Assembly (NCBI GenBank): GCA_016647705.1
Contig: CM028339.1
Span: forward strand, 19,828,803-19,892,802
Length of the DNA stretch: 64,000 nt
Source: Eucommia ulmoides
Lineage: Eukaryota; Streptophyta; Magnoliopsida; Garryales; Eucommiaceae
Reading direction: 5' to 3'
The stretch's first letter is position 1, and each line of letters starts with the position of its first letter. A program made the translations under genes and the position numbers. This document shows, one piece after another, positions 47,968-60,439 of the stretch. Under the pieces are notes generated by a model. It was not told where the DNA came from and searched no databases. It saw only the letters and a program-made list of their open reading frames with translations.

Positions 47968-50789
47968 TGTTAGCCTAAGCGATTTCAATCATAAGATCTC
48001 TAGAAAATGTGATTTTGACGATAACGCTTCATTTGACGTTTTAAATGAACTAACATTATTTTTAAGTATAGATCATCCATACGTTATGGAAATACATCAT
48101 GAAGATGCATTCAATTCTAAAGGCATGATTTAAATAATGCAATTTTTCATTTCGACAACGTTACGCAAGATATTGAACTCAGAACTTTATATGTTGCACA
48201 TACACACCAAGGGTGCATACATTTGTAATGTTTTGTTTATAACATGTCTAATATACCTAAATATCACAATGTGTATAATATGTTTGATCATATTATGCAA
48301 ATTTCAAAAATTCACATCTTGATCACAAATGTGCTTAATATATTTAAACTTGGATATAATGTGATAAAATAATACATTACATGATCTCAATGTGAAAATA
48401 TTTTAAATATCATTGATATAATTTTTTGAACATGCCCGTATTATTATTATATCATGATTCATATAATAAGATTCTTCATACCTTATTCAATTGAAAATTT
48501 CACATTTTGATCACAAAAACACTCAAATTGCTTAAACTCGGTTTCTATGTGATCATAAGGTACATTGTATGTTTTGATTAACAAATTATTCAAATAATTT
48601 TGAAATTTTTTTTTACATGTATTTGGCTAAAATATGATCATATACATCGACCAAAACCAATAACGGGTGAAGAAAAATCGAATTTTGTTGAAAACATTGT
48701 AGCAATCAACTGTTGTTATCCAAAACAATTAGAATGGACCTTCTGTGGTAAATTGGCCATATCTATCTTATTACTTGTCCAAATCTGATGAATCTTATTT
48801 GGTTGGAAATATAATTTAAATATATTTAAAATCATATAAATTTCATATTGATACAAGTTTTTTTGGCTATTCAAAATTCAATATTTTGGCAAACGTCAAT
48901 AGCTATTTTTGCAGAAAATTCTATCAAGACCTTTACTCACTTATTTAATTGTATCTCACTTATTTGGAGTCCAAATGAGGTTATTATTTTTTCTATGTAA
49001 CCCTAACTCAATAAACTTTATTTTTGTGTATAGTAGGAAAAATTTGGATATGTTTTCCATATAAAATAGTAGCTGGTTTTAAAAATGTCAGTAGTCTTTC
49101 TCTTTCTTGTCCTATTTTCGCTCTGTCTTCGAATTGACGTTTTGGTGATATTTGCGTGTTATAATTGTTGTATGACGCTTTTTATATACTATATTGAATA
49201 TTTAAAATCTTAATCATCATCCAATTTGATCAAAACAACAATGAATTGAAGATAATTGATCAAAACATTTTGAAACTCTTAAAAACTCATTTTGCAGCTT
49301 TTTGTGATGAACCAAAAATTAGATTTACATATCAAATCTTGTTTGAAATGTTAAAATCATGTTATGATATGTTATTTTAATATGTATACATAATATATAC
49401 ATGATCAATTGATATGTTCAACTTTATATCCATGTTTACTTGACAAATTAGTTGAACTACTTTGAAATTCTGTTTTTCATGCAAATTATGATTAAGTGTT
49501 GGAATATGTTTGGAACTCCTATAAATGATTAAATTTGTTGCATTCACAGCTAAATGTGATTATACATTATGTATTTGATGTATAAATTCATGGTCCTAGT
49601 ATTATACACGTGAAATACATTATCTTGACCACCATGTGCAAGTGGTTGAAGTATTTAATGCATACCTACTTTAAGGTAGGATTAGATAATTAATATATAT
49701 CATACTTCATCCCATGTAAACTACAGTCTTTATTATCCTGATTATATTTCAATTGGATGAGCCGTGCTTTAAATGACCATCAACCACCTTTGAAAAACTT
49801 CACCAATATTTGTCTAGATGTAATAATGATCTACACCATACTCCATTATATCCATTTTGAATATATGAAATCTTTTTTGTATTTTTCTACTACCATCACG
49901 ACAAAAATGGACAAAGGGTCATTTTCGTTTAATTAGATATGTCTATCATTTTGGTGTTGGAAACCGTAGTTGAAATCTTGACAAATCTGCAGAAAATGAA
50001 AGCGAAGAGGAGCCTATGTCTTCACACTTGAAGAAATCATACCCAAAGGTCATATCCTATCAACATTTTAATTGTGAAATCTTCCCAACACTTCTCGACA
50101 CACACACACACACACAAACACACATATATATAAGGAGAAACATTGCTGGAAGTATTGTAACTCACCAATAAGTCAAGTATCATTCTTTCAATTGAGCCAG
50201 AAAGATCAAAGAGATACTATCAAAGCTTCCAAGCAAATTGCTGTGCAACAACAACACTTAATTTATTTCTTGATTTATTTTTTTTGAGTGATTGTGGTAT
50301 TTTCTTCACACACGTAGATTCTTGAGTTTTATATCGTATGAGTGTTGAAGCATCATTTTGTGAGATGGTGAGAATATTCATTGTAAATCTTGAGTAAGGG
50401 TTTTGCTCAAGATGAGAGATTTGTGAGTGGAACATATTCACTCAAGATTATAAAGTCTTGAGATACGAACTTCTCAAGCGGCAAATTTAGACCGTTTGGT
50501 CTTCACTTGTAAGAAGATCAAAGAAAGTGAAATCCTCGAAGGAGCTCGAGGGAGTGGACTTGGCAAAGGGTGTTTACTGAACCACTATAAAACACCAGTG
50601 TCAATCTCTCTAACTCCATTCTTTATATTTCTGCTTATATTGGTATTTGTGATTATTGTTTTGATTGAATATTCGTTGCGCACTTCACACAATCAATTAA
50701 AACACATAAGTTTAAATTGAGTAGCATTAATTAACAAAAATTTGCCAAACTCAATTCACCCCTTCTCTTGGGTAATTCTTGGGCCATCA
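47968..50789 (+). repeat. Solo copia LTR F2
   Basis: TGTTAGCCTAAGCG to CTTGGGCCATCA, 2,822 bp. The flanks are ATACG (47963-47967) and ATATG (50790-50794), one C/T mismatch. It ends with the copia-type CAATTCACCCCTTCTCTTGG. A CA run lies at about 50100-50118. No PBS or coding region is attached. Confidence 0.82.
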
Positions 50790-50794
50790 ATATG

Positions 50795-51762
50795 ATTTCA
50801 ATACTAAATAGGAACATCGTCCATTGAAAAATATTAGAAGAGATGTCTCATCTTAACAAAACAAAGGTGAGATATTGACAAATATATTAGAATGTTAGAA
50901 AGAAAACCAAGCCCTGTTTTGGAACCGAGTCCTTGCAAAACATACGAAGCCTAGCCTTGCACAACACTCTAAAAAAAAATGAGAGGGCAGAGTAGATGTC
51001 CATAGGAATTATTCTCATGGGAAAATCAAGTGGCCAAGTTCGTGTTGTTCAGAGAAGAAGAAACAAGTTAGTAAAAGTTGAGAGTACGTCAACAAGGTCT
51101 TGGGAAAATACAGGACCTAGGTTTAAGAAAATTTCTCAAGAAAGAGAGGCAAAGCAGGAGGCCATAAGGATATTCTCATGGGTAGATTGTGTATCCAAGG
51201 ATGTGATGATTTGAAGAAAAAAAACAAAAAAGAAAGAAAGGTCACTACAAGGTGAAGATCAACACCGAGAAATAAATCAACTTAGATAGGGCAAAATCAA
51301 CAAAGACCTCATGATCAACTCAAAGTTTCCCCATTATAACTATGTAATGACCAAAACTTATGTGTTAAGAAAATAAAAAAAATTATAAAAAAATAGATTC
51401 AATTTTTTTAAAAAAACTAAGTGATTAGACGAAGGAGGTCTGGTTAATCAAGCATTTTTCATAGTCCGAGTGATTAAGTCGCAAATGTGTCTCAACACGC
51501 AGTGACTTAGGATAACTAAACCTGGATCACTACCTAAATCTCATTCCATGGACTATTTAGAAAGCTTGAGATTTTAATCGCCTGATTGTTAAAAAAGAAG
51601 AATATGAAAGGAAAAAAATGAATTTTCTCTCAATACTTTTTGGACAACCACCATTCGATTAACCATCTTGGCTAACATTTTACTTTTTTATTTTATTTTA
51701 TTTTATTTTATTTTATTTCATTATGAGTCATCTCGAAGGTGCTCACTCAAGTTTCCCAAAGT
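50795..51762 (+). other. Unassigned interior, possibly more of the Ogre-like element
   Basis: A purine-rich open stretch at 50996-51214 (VQRRRNKLVKVESTSTRSWE, then GPRFKKISQEREAKQ) has no domain that I can name. A (TTTTA)n run is at 51690-51718. Its right end is the insertion site of copia D, and the DNA resumes at 62781. Confidence 0.4.
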
Positions 51763-51767
51763 ATCAA

Positions 51768-54700
51768 TGTTGGCCCAGTAAGCTACCCAAGAAGGGGGGG
51801 TGAATTGGGTAGTATTAAAAATATCAGAATATAACACTTAAAAATCAAACAATTAATTTTATCCTAAAATTAATTATTATCTTTTATAGCTGCGGATATG
51901 TGTTATCAACTATGTGCACAACCAAACAGCAAAATATAAATAATGTAAAATATTGCAGCATACAAAAATTTATATTGGTTCACCAAGTTACTCTTGGCTA
52001 ATTCAGTCCCATAAGCTCCACGGAGAGTTGCACCCACTAAACTCAATATCTCTTTAAAGGTAGGAACCAAACCCTCACAATAATTTTTTTCACAGGCTCA
52101 AAATCAATATTTACAATTTTCTTTTCACAGAGTAAGGAACAACCTCTACTTTTTTTCCAAGATGAAGAATAACCTAATTTTATTACAGGGATAGTTAAAC
52201 CTCACACAAACACTCCAAATATCCTTTTATCTGGTAAGCATTGAACCGTTAAAATTCACTCAAATTAACTCTATCAAGGAAGAATTAAAACCTACTCTTT
52301 TTTGTACTCTAGGCAAAAATCAAAACCTCAATCTTTTTACTGGAAGAAATTGAAACCAACTACTCCTGATTATAGACATTCCAATAGCATCTATTCCGAC
52401 ACATAACTCTTCAATTACAAAAATTGATAAGTTCTTCCCACTCGGAGTTTCTACCATTCTAGATAAATTAATACTGAATTAATGTCTCAATACTAATGAT
52501 AGAAATAAAGTGAGGCGTTCAAAATATGATTTTAAATTAAAAAAAAAAAAATGGGTAGCAAACAATTAAGCACATAATCAGATTTTCTCAAGAAATTAAT
52601 TCAAAATAAATTTTCAATAAAAAAATCCGAAAAACAATTTCAAAGATCAAATTTCAAGTAAATAATATTAATAGTAAATAAGCAAATAACTTGAAACAAT
52701 CTCACGAGGAATCCACCGAAAAAAATAATGATTAGAATCGAAATGTCACTTCAAATCGATAGTAGCAATAATCCACAACAAATATTTCTCAAGACAAATC
52801 TCAAGAAATTTATCACAATGTACTCAATATGATTTTGGACTGATGACTCTTAGAAAGCTCAGAAACTAAATAACTCATTAATATCAATTGATTGATATTA
52901 TTCTAATTGTTTTAAACTTTAAAAACGTAGGTTCATTTATAGGGGTTTATATCAAGCCCTCTAATGGCTAGTAAACATATATCATGACAAATAATTACTC
53001 CATAGGGCCCTTTATATCATTAAGACTCAATTATGCTATAATTCTCTTAAATATATCTTTTCAAATATTCAATTTGGTCCTTCAAACTTTTACTCAAACT
53101 CAATTAGATAAGATAGAAAAAATTCATGTACTAAGGTGAGAGATATCAAAACTATTTGACCCATATCTTGAGGAATATTTACCTATTATTTAAATAAATA
53201 AAAACATATATGATTCCTAAGATATCTCAAAAATCCTAACCATAAACGGCTAGTAATAGCTCATTTTTGAATAAAATCTAGAATTCCTTAAATCCTGAAA
53301 CAGCTCCACCGGTTGACCGACCAAGCCCCATCAGTAGACTGCCCAATTCAGGATGTTGCCCAAGACAAAAACTCTTCGCCCATTAGTCGACTGCCCATAT
53401 GCATTTGTTGACTAGACGATTTAGGGAGGTTTATAAGTTGACCTATTTGTCGACCTAGAGATCCATAGAGTTCCTCTTTTGTCCATAGGTCGACCGCCCG
53501 ATTCAGGGACTTCACTATTTAATCTCAGGTTGACCTACCTATCGACCGAGAGATTTAACAACTTCAATTATCCTTCATAAGTCGACCTACCGATCAACTG
53601 ATCAATGCTGAATCACTTCTCTTAATTCGATTTTACTTCATTTTCTTCGACATTTTCCCCTCTTTAACTGATTTCTTTTCTCGGTTAGTGATAGGTATAA
53701 AATACCTATCTATTTCCAAACAGAACTAGTTAGTTTTCGAGCGTTATTATTGTATTTTAATACATTTTTATTATTTTTGCTATAAATCAAGTATGTGAGG
53801 TGAAAGGGATGAAAACGGACCATAAATAATTAAATCATATCAAGAGCGGTGGAAGAATGGTGAAAAAATAGCGAAGAGGCTAAAATTTAGGTTATGCAGC
53901 CCACCACTACGGCGGTGAAGCCACCGCCGGGATGATCATAATATAGAGATGAGCCTTAACTCTATGTAAATCCACTTCCACGGTGGTGAACCCGCCGCGG
54001 CGGTAACCACTGCCGACATACCCCACCGCCGTGGCGATTACTCTGTACCAGATTTAAGATATTTTGTAGATATTTTTGAGATATTTTTTGTTCTTTTTTT
54101 TCTTCTCCTCTCCTCTTGATTCGGAAACACACCTCCTTAGACTTGAGGAGGATAGTAGAGAGAGTTTTGGGGGGAGTGCTCAACAAATCCGAAGGTGAAG
54201 AACACAAAGTGAAGAAGGAGAAATGCTCTCAGAGCAATTTTTGTGGCGGATCTTCAGATAATGGCTAAGTTCCTTTATTTCTTTCTTTATTTTCTTAACT
54301 TTGTTAGTTTGTTGAGCATGTTTAGGTCATGTATCATTGTATATATGGTCATGGCCTTTAGCTAAACGGAATTTGTCTAGGGATTATAATTTATGACTAT
54401 GTGGTTTATTTGAAATCATTGTTTTGTTAATGATTGTTCTTCATTATTTGATTGTGATTACCTGTAGTATGATATATTGATAATTCGGGGATTGACACTC
54501 GGGAGAGGTAACCTCGAATTCAGATTGGGGTAAACCCAGCGCGACGATCTAATAACTCGGGAGAGAATTAGAAAGTGTGCAATCAATGTGGTTGGGGTAA
54601 GACTCATGTAACCTAGTGTCATTAAGACATTGAGGGGGACTTCATTATTGACGCGAAGTCATATATTCACTCAATTTACACTCAGGAGAGGTAGTATTTA

Positions 54701-55425
54701 AGATTACGAACCGAGATTATCGAAGAGGTTGAATACCATTAACGTAAGTCAAACAAGATCAAACACATTGAAGTAAATAAAATTAATCCTTAGGCAATCC
54801 ATTCCCCTAAACATCTCATATTAGTGTTAGTATAATTAGATCAATTAACTTAGTATTAGTATTAATTAACAAAACTACATTTTTATCATCTAGATAAAGT
54901 CGGGTCATGACAATCGCGGTACTTAGCGACAATTTCTAATCCAATCCCTATGGGTACGACAACCCCTACTCCTTTCCATATATACTAAAACTTAACCTGT
55001 ACACTTGCGGTGAAAGTAGAGACATGAAAAATGCACTAGCAATTAGCTCCACTAAATTCTTAAATTTAATTTTAATTAATTATCAATATTTCTTTTTCAA
55101 TTACACATAGGAGCAAATAATTTAACTAATTAGGATCTTACAAAAAATACACATATTTATAAAAACCATTTTGTGTCGTGTGTGAACCTAATCAAGAATC
55201 ATTAAGAGTAAAAATTTAACCTAAGTTGTTTTCCCTAGGTTCTTCAATTTCTTCAATCTCTTAAATTCCATCAACTTTGTCATTGGTCTTTAGTATTTAG
55301 CCTCCATTTCAACTTCTTCCTGATAATATCTTTATTGGAACTAATAAACTGAAACACTTAATCAAACTGATAGTTCCACAAAAAATATCAACATTTAATT
55401 ATTCATCAAAATCTTAGGATCAACA
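51768..55425 (-). repeat. 3' LTR of copia D, split by E5
   Basis: The plus-strand left edge TGTTGGCCCAG and right edge CTTAGGATCAACA are the copia LTR ends in reverse. It is interrupted at 53689-55041 by E5. It carries GTCGAC-like palindromes at 53300-53600, several mutated (CGGTTGACCGACC). Confidence 0.9.
53689..55041 (+). repeat. Solo Athila-like LTR E5 inside 3' LTR of D
   Basis: TGATAGGTATAAAATACC to AAAATGCACTAGCA, 1,353 bp. The flanks are GTTAG (53684-53688) and ATTAG (55042-55046), one mismatch. The 5' LTR of D reads straight through the site (CAGTTAGCTCC at about 62390). Its palindrome cluster at 53890-54045 uses CCGCCGCGGCGG, CCACCGCCGTGGCG and similar. Confidence 0.9.
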
Positions 55426-55800
55426 ATTTTCCTATTTTTTAGGATGAGAATTAACTTTGATTTTTTTTCAAAACAATAATGTAACCACGCTCCCCCTAAA
55501 TCTGAGGACGGATTCTTTAACTCGTTAAAGTATAGTGATGAAGATAATGACAAGATTTACAACAGAGCACAAATTTTAATATATAATAAACTCCCCCTTA
55601 AGATATTTAACAACATAATTTAAGCTCCGCCTTAAGAAATTCATTAAAATAGCAACTAATTTGCCTCCTTTGTCATCTCAAAAATAAAATAAAAATAATA
55701 ATAATAATAATTGGGGAAGAGGAACCACAAAGAAACACTACTCTAGGCATACATCGTTATGTCTAGCCATACCCAAATCGCGAATGATTTTCACAAACTG
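55426..55800 (-). other. 3' untranslated interior and polypurine tract of copia D
   Basis: Minus strand: AAAAAATAGGAAAAT directly before the LTR as polypurine tract, and TTAGGGGGAGCGTGG near 55490. An (AAT)n run is at 55690-55711. No open frame. Confidence 0.7.
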
Positions 55801-56591
55801 ATCTTCTACTAATGGTTTGGTAAAAATATCAGCTAACTGGTCAAAGATATCAATATATTCAATAACAATGTCCCCTTTTTTTTTTTAATATGATCACGAA
55901 TAAAGTGATGTCTAATCTCTATATGTTTATTTCGTGAGTGCTGTGTATGATTCTTACTTAGACAAATAACACTTTTATTATCACAATAAATCGGGACCTC
56001 CAACATATAGATTCCAAAATCATTTAACTTTTGCTTAATATATAAAATTTGAGCACAACAGTTGCCAGCTGCCATATATTTTGCCTCCGTTATGGATAAG
56101 GCTATAAAATTATGTTTCTTGCTTGACCAAGAAACAAAGGCATGTCCTAACAAATAATATGACTCACTTGTGCTTTTTCGCTCAACTTTGCATCCAGCAA
56201 AGTCAGCGTCAGAGTAACTTATTAATTTAAAATCACTCCCCCAAGGATACCACAATCCTAGATCAGTCGTCCTCTTTAAATATCGAACAATTCGTTTAAC
56301 TGCAGTTATGTGCGATTCTTTAGGACAAAACTGAAATCTAGCAAATAAACAAACATTATACATGATATCAGGTCTACTAACAGTTAAATACAACAGGCTA
56401 ATAATCATACCTCGATACATTTTTTCATTAACACTTTTGCCTGTATCATCTTTATCTATCTTCGTAGCCATTGCCATGGGAGTTTTGTACTCGTTGGCAC
56501 CATCCAAGTCATATTTCTTTAATAGCTCCTTAGTGTATTTAGCTTGTTTTATGAATATCCCCTTTTTTGGTTTACTTAATTTGCAACCCAA
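55801..56591 (-). pseudogene. pol: Reverse transcriptase C-terminus and RNase H of copia D
   Basis: A 252-residue open frame (56591 to 55833). FIKQAKYTKELLKKYDLDGA and NEYKTPMAMATKI are the end of reverse transcriptase. RPDIMYNVCLFARFQ leads into RNase H with Asp128 (YSDADFAG), Glu169 (ITEAKYMA) and Asp204 (YCDNKSVICLSKN), the three acidic residues expected. It degrades the RNA strand of the RNA-DNA hybrid. Downstream, an added A in an A-run near 55878 (DHIKKKKGT) shifts the frame, so the last stretch (DQLADIFTKPL-like, 55800-55860) is read out of frame. Confidence 0.92.
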
Positions 56592-57240
56592 GAAAGAAAT
56601 TCAGCTCTCCCATCATGCTTATTTCAATTTCGACTTGCATTATCTTAACAAACTCTTGGGAAAGATCCTCACTAGTAGATCCAAAAATAATGTCATCAAC
56701 ATAAATTTGTACGAATATGATATTAGAGTCAGTTTGCTTAACAAATAGTATTATATCACAAATACCCATTCGAAAACCTTTTTCGCTCAAATATCAGCTA
56801 AGTATCTCATACCAAGCTTTCAGAGCTTTTTTAACCCCATACAAAGCCTTACGAAGTTTAAATATGTGATCAGAAATTTATCACTTTCAAATCCTGGGGG
56901 TTGTTCCACATAAACTTCTTCCACTAGAAATCCATTTAGAAATGCACTCTTAATATCCATTTGATATAGTTTAAAATTACGTGAACAGGCAAAAGCGAGT
57001 AGCATTCTAACAAATTCTAATCTAGCCACGGAATATAAGTTTCATCATAATCAATTTCTTCCTCTTGATTATAGCCTTGTGCTACTAATCTTGCTTTGTT
57101 TCTTATTACCATACCAGAGTCGTCCATTTTACTTCGAAAAACCCATTTAGTACCAATAACAAGATGAAAATCCGGTCTCGGAACAAGACACCATACTTTG
57201 TTCCGCTCAAATTGAATTAACTCATCTTGCATTGTAGAAA
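56572..57240 (-). pseudogene. pol: Reverse transcriptase of copia D
   Basis: Three pieces in different frames: 57232-57017 (WCLVPRPDFHLVIGTKWVF, RLVAQGYNQEEEIDYDETY), 57029-56820 (MDIKSAFLNGFLVEEVYVEQ, GFESDKF) and 56790-56572 with the YVDD active site at about 56703-56692. Small indels near 57030, 56820 and 56585 separate them. Motifs match copy C closely and belong to the RVT_2 family. Confidence 0.9.
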
Positions 57241-57469
57241 TTCAAGACTCATCAATTAACGTCTCATTTACATTTTTAGGCTCAATTTGAGATAATAAAG
57301 TAAGATTAATTATATTTCTAATAGAGGAACAAGTACATACGCCTTTTTCAAAATTGCCAATAATTTTTTTTACCAAATGTCCCGATACTGTCTTTATAGC
57401 TCGTGGTAACGTCGAATCCTCTTTCTTATCCTCCTCCTATTTTTGGAACTCCTTAGTCACATTTTCAAC

Positions 57470-58239
57470 TTGGTTTTAGTTATTTGAAAGACCTGCATCA
57501 TCATCATTCAAAACCTTTCTCAACAAAAATGGGTCAGCTTCTTCAAATGCAATATGCATAGATTCATTTACTACTAACGTACGTTTATTGTAAACTCTAT
57601 AAGCCTTACTATTAGTAGAATACCCAAGGAAAATTCTGTAATCAGATTTAGTATCAAATTTTCCTAGATTATCCTTGTCATTCAAAATGAAACATTTACA
57701 CCCAAATACTTTGAAATAACAAATGTTAGGAGTCTTACCCTTCTAGATTTCATATGGAGTTTTGTTAAACCCTCTAAGAATCGATACCTGATTCACCATA
57801 TGGAAAGTTGTACTTCTGCTTCGGTGCAGAAGTAGGTTGGTAAGCGATTTTCGTTAAGCAATGTTCTGACCATCTCTTGAAGCGTCATGTTCTTCATTTC
57901 TACTATACCATTTTGTTGTGGTGATCTTGGTGCGGAGAAGTTATGAGCATAACCATGCCCATCACAGTAACAAATAACATCATAATTTTTAAACTCTCTT
58001 CCTCTGTCACTACAAATTTTAATAATAGAACATTGCTTCTTATTTTGAACACGTTTACAAAATTTACCAAATACAGAAGCAACATCACTTTTCTTAGTAA
58101 GGAAAAATACCCAGGTAAGTTTAGAATAATCCTCAACTATTACGAAAGCATAAAACTTACCACCAAGACTAGCAACAAAATTTGGACAAAATAAATCAAG
58201 ATGCAACAATTTCAGACATCTACATATGGACGTGTGCAT
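57470..58239 (-). pseudogene. pol: Integrase of copia D
   Basis: 58239-57793 is open for 148 residues. LLHLDLFCPN gives the first catalytic Asp, ICSDRGREFKN the second, and SPQQNGIVEMKN the Glu, so the D,D-35-E triad is intact. VDDYS is VEDYS here. A frame change near 57800 leads to a second open piece at 57685-57476 (GKFDTKSDYRIFLGYSTNSK, YRVYNKRTLVV). A stop and a shift make it non-functional. Confidence 0.92.
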
Positions 58240-58244
58240 TTTTT

Positions 58245-58838
58245 TTCTTAAATGACGATTTAAACTGTTTGCCTAATTAACATGTATCACATACTTTATC
58301 TTTCACAAATTGAAAATCAGGTAGGCTACGCATGAGACTTTTCTTAGATAAATTAGAAATTAATTCCATACTTGAATGCCCAAGTCTCCTATGTCATAAC
58401 CAACTATTTTAAGATAAAACATTCAAGCATGATAAATTTTGGGAAGTAAAATCATCGAAGGAGCAGGTATAAAAATTTCTCAAAACGTGATGCAACTAAC
58501 AGAATACTACTATCATGACCATTCTTAATAATGCACTTATCATGATCAAATATCACATTATATCCCTTGCCACATAGTTGATTAATACTATGAAAATTAT
58601 GTTTAAGTCCATCAACTAGTAACACATCTTTAATAATAGTATTACCATTATCGATATTACCTATATTGATAATTTTACCCTTTGCGTTGTCTCCAAAAGT
58701 CACATGACCTCCATCCTTAGGTGTGAAAGATGTGAATTTTGCTTTATCTCCTATCATAAGTCGAGAACAACCGCTATCTAGGAACCATTTATCCTTACTT
58801 ATTGATACTTTTAGAATAACCTGCAAGGAGCACCTCAA
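58245..58838 (-). pseudogene. pol: Protease and GAG-pre-integrase of copia D
   Basis: 58838-58452: KWFLDSGCSRLMIGDKAKF carries the protease Asp-Ser-Gly (Asp at about 58778), followed by GGHVTFGDNAKGKI and LLVDGLKHNFHSINQLC. Beyond a frame change, 58450-58250 gives the HHCC region (RRLGHSSMELISNLSKKSL...CDTC, then a stop where C has CAA). Confidence 0.88.
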
Positions 58839-58845
58839 ATAGTTC

Positions 58846-60395
58846 CTAAGTGGTACCCAGTCTATGTGGGTCCGATCTTGTTAGTCGGGACAATCTTAGT
58901 TTCTTTTGGAACCCAAACTTGTCTACAGTTAGATATTCTAGCAAAATATTTACAAATAGTATGCCCCACAACACTACATTTGAAACATCTAACAAGATTC
59001 TTAGTTTCAGAAAATAATTTTTGAAAACGTTTTTATTTAAGATTTTTCTGAAATTCAATATCGGTTTTATCAAAAATACCACGTGAACTTTCCAAAAGCA
59101 TCGTCAAGTTATTCTCACCGTCAGTGAATTCGAGAATAACTTAATGTAAATCCGACATCTTGGATTTCAATTCATTGTTTTTTCATTCGTAGTCTATTAC
59201 TTGTTTGTTTAATGTATTAATTGTACTTTGAAGGCCATTTATTTTAGAACACTGGTTTTTATAATCATGCCAAAGTTCTTGATAAATATCAAATAATTCA
59301 TCCAAATCTAAAGGACAAGAATTTGAACATTTTGTTACCTCACCACTAGTGGCCATTAATGCAAACATGGATATTTCCTCACTTTCTGATTTTTTGGAGT
59401 TACTTAATTCAATATCATCCCAAGTAGCCTTCATATACTTCTTCTTGCTTTTATTTCCTTTTTTTTTTTCTTCTTTTTCTCCTTTTCTTTATCCTTCTTC
59501 GGTTCGGGATAATCAGTTTGAAAGTGACCAGTCTTGTGACAGTTGTAGCATTCAACATTGTTCATGTTGAAGTTTCTTTTCCCTCAAAATGTACACCGAG
59601 TCATTCTTCTAAAATTCTTTATGAGAAGTGTCACTTCTTTCTTTTGCTCACTGTCAAGACTTTCATTATTACTATCATTATCTTCTTCAAATTTTTGAGC
59701 CTTTAGTGCCAAGGATTTCCTCTTGCTATTTCTGGCGTTATCTTCATATCCTTTAATTTTTGTTTCATGAGTCATCAAGTTGCCTATGAGATCATCAATT
59801 TGGTATTTGCCAAGATCCTTACCTTCCTCAATTGCAGTCACCTTTGACTCCCATACTTTTGTCAAATATCTTAGAACCTTTCGAACTCTATCCTCCATGG
59901 AGTATGGCTTTCCAAATTAACTCAAGTGATTGGAAATGTTGTTGAAGCTAGTATACATCTCTTGAATCGATTCAGTTTCTCCCATTCTGAACAATTTAAT
60001 TTTTCTCAAAAGAACGTTGATTTTTTATTGCTTCACTTTGATTTGTCACTTTGTGGGAAACTTGTAGCTCGTCCCACATCTTCGTTGCTGAATTACACAC
60101 TGAAACTCTCGAATATTCATTAGCATCTAAAGAATAAAATAAAATATTAATAGCTTGAGAGTTCATAGAACGTTTTTGCTTATCAGAAGCAGTCAACTAT
60201 TCTTTCTCCTTCTCGATTCCATTTTGCATTGGAACAAATGGACCATCCTCGATTGTTAGCCACACATCATAATTTGTGGCCTGAAGAAAGACTATCATTT
60301 TGTCTTTCTAGAATAAATAATTTTCACTTGCAAACAATGGTGGTCGGTGCATAGACTGCCCCTCGGCTAGTATGCCTATTGTGTGCACTATTAAT
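58846..60395 (-). pseudogene. gag: Gag of copia D
   Basis: Read on the minus strand from about 60395. GQSMHRPPLFASENY, then TNYDVWLTIEDGPF, then an open piece 60196-59996 with SINSQAI-type UBN2 sequence, then 59898-59584 (MEDRVRKVLRYLTKVWESK, QIDDLIGNLMTHETK). A first zinc knuckle lies near 59520-59560 (CYNCHKTGHFQTDY, last Cys to Tyr), then a Lys-rich linker. 59434-59183 has the acidic stretch and coiled coil (KINGLQSTINTLNKQV). A second knuckle lies near 58945-58990 (CFKCSVVGHTICKY, last Cys to Tyr). The start ATG found in C is lost here. Confidence 0.85.
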
Positions 60396-60422
60396 CTTTG
60401 TTAGCTAAGTGTGTCGAGATAA

Positions 60423-60439
60423 ACCAGCTCTAATGTCAA
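60423..60439 (-). other. Primer-binding site of copia D
   Basis: The minus strand reads ATTGACATTAGAGCTGG right after the 5' LTR end, an initiator-Met-type PBS parallel to that of C. Confidence 0.82.

Noticed and set aside
42413-50789. F1 and F2 as the two LTRs of one copia element
   Set aside because: AGCATTAGGG after F1 looks slightly like a PBS, but F1 has its own exact TSD (CAAGC) and F2 its own (ATACG/ATATG). The DNA between carries a gypsy-type Gag. They are separate solo LTRs.
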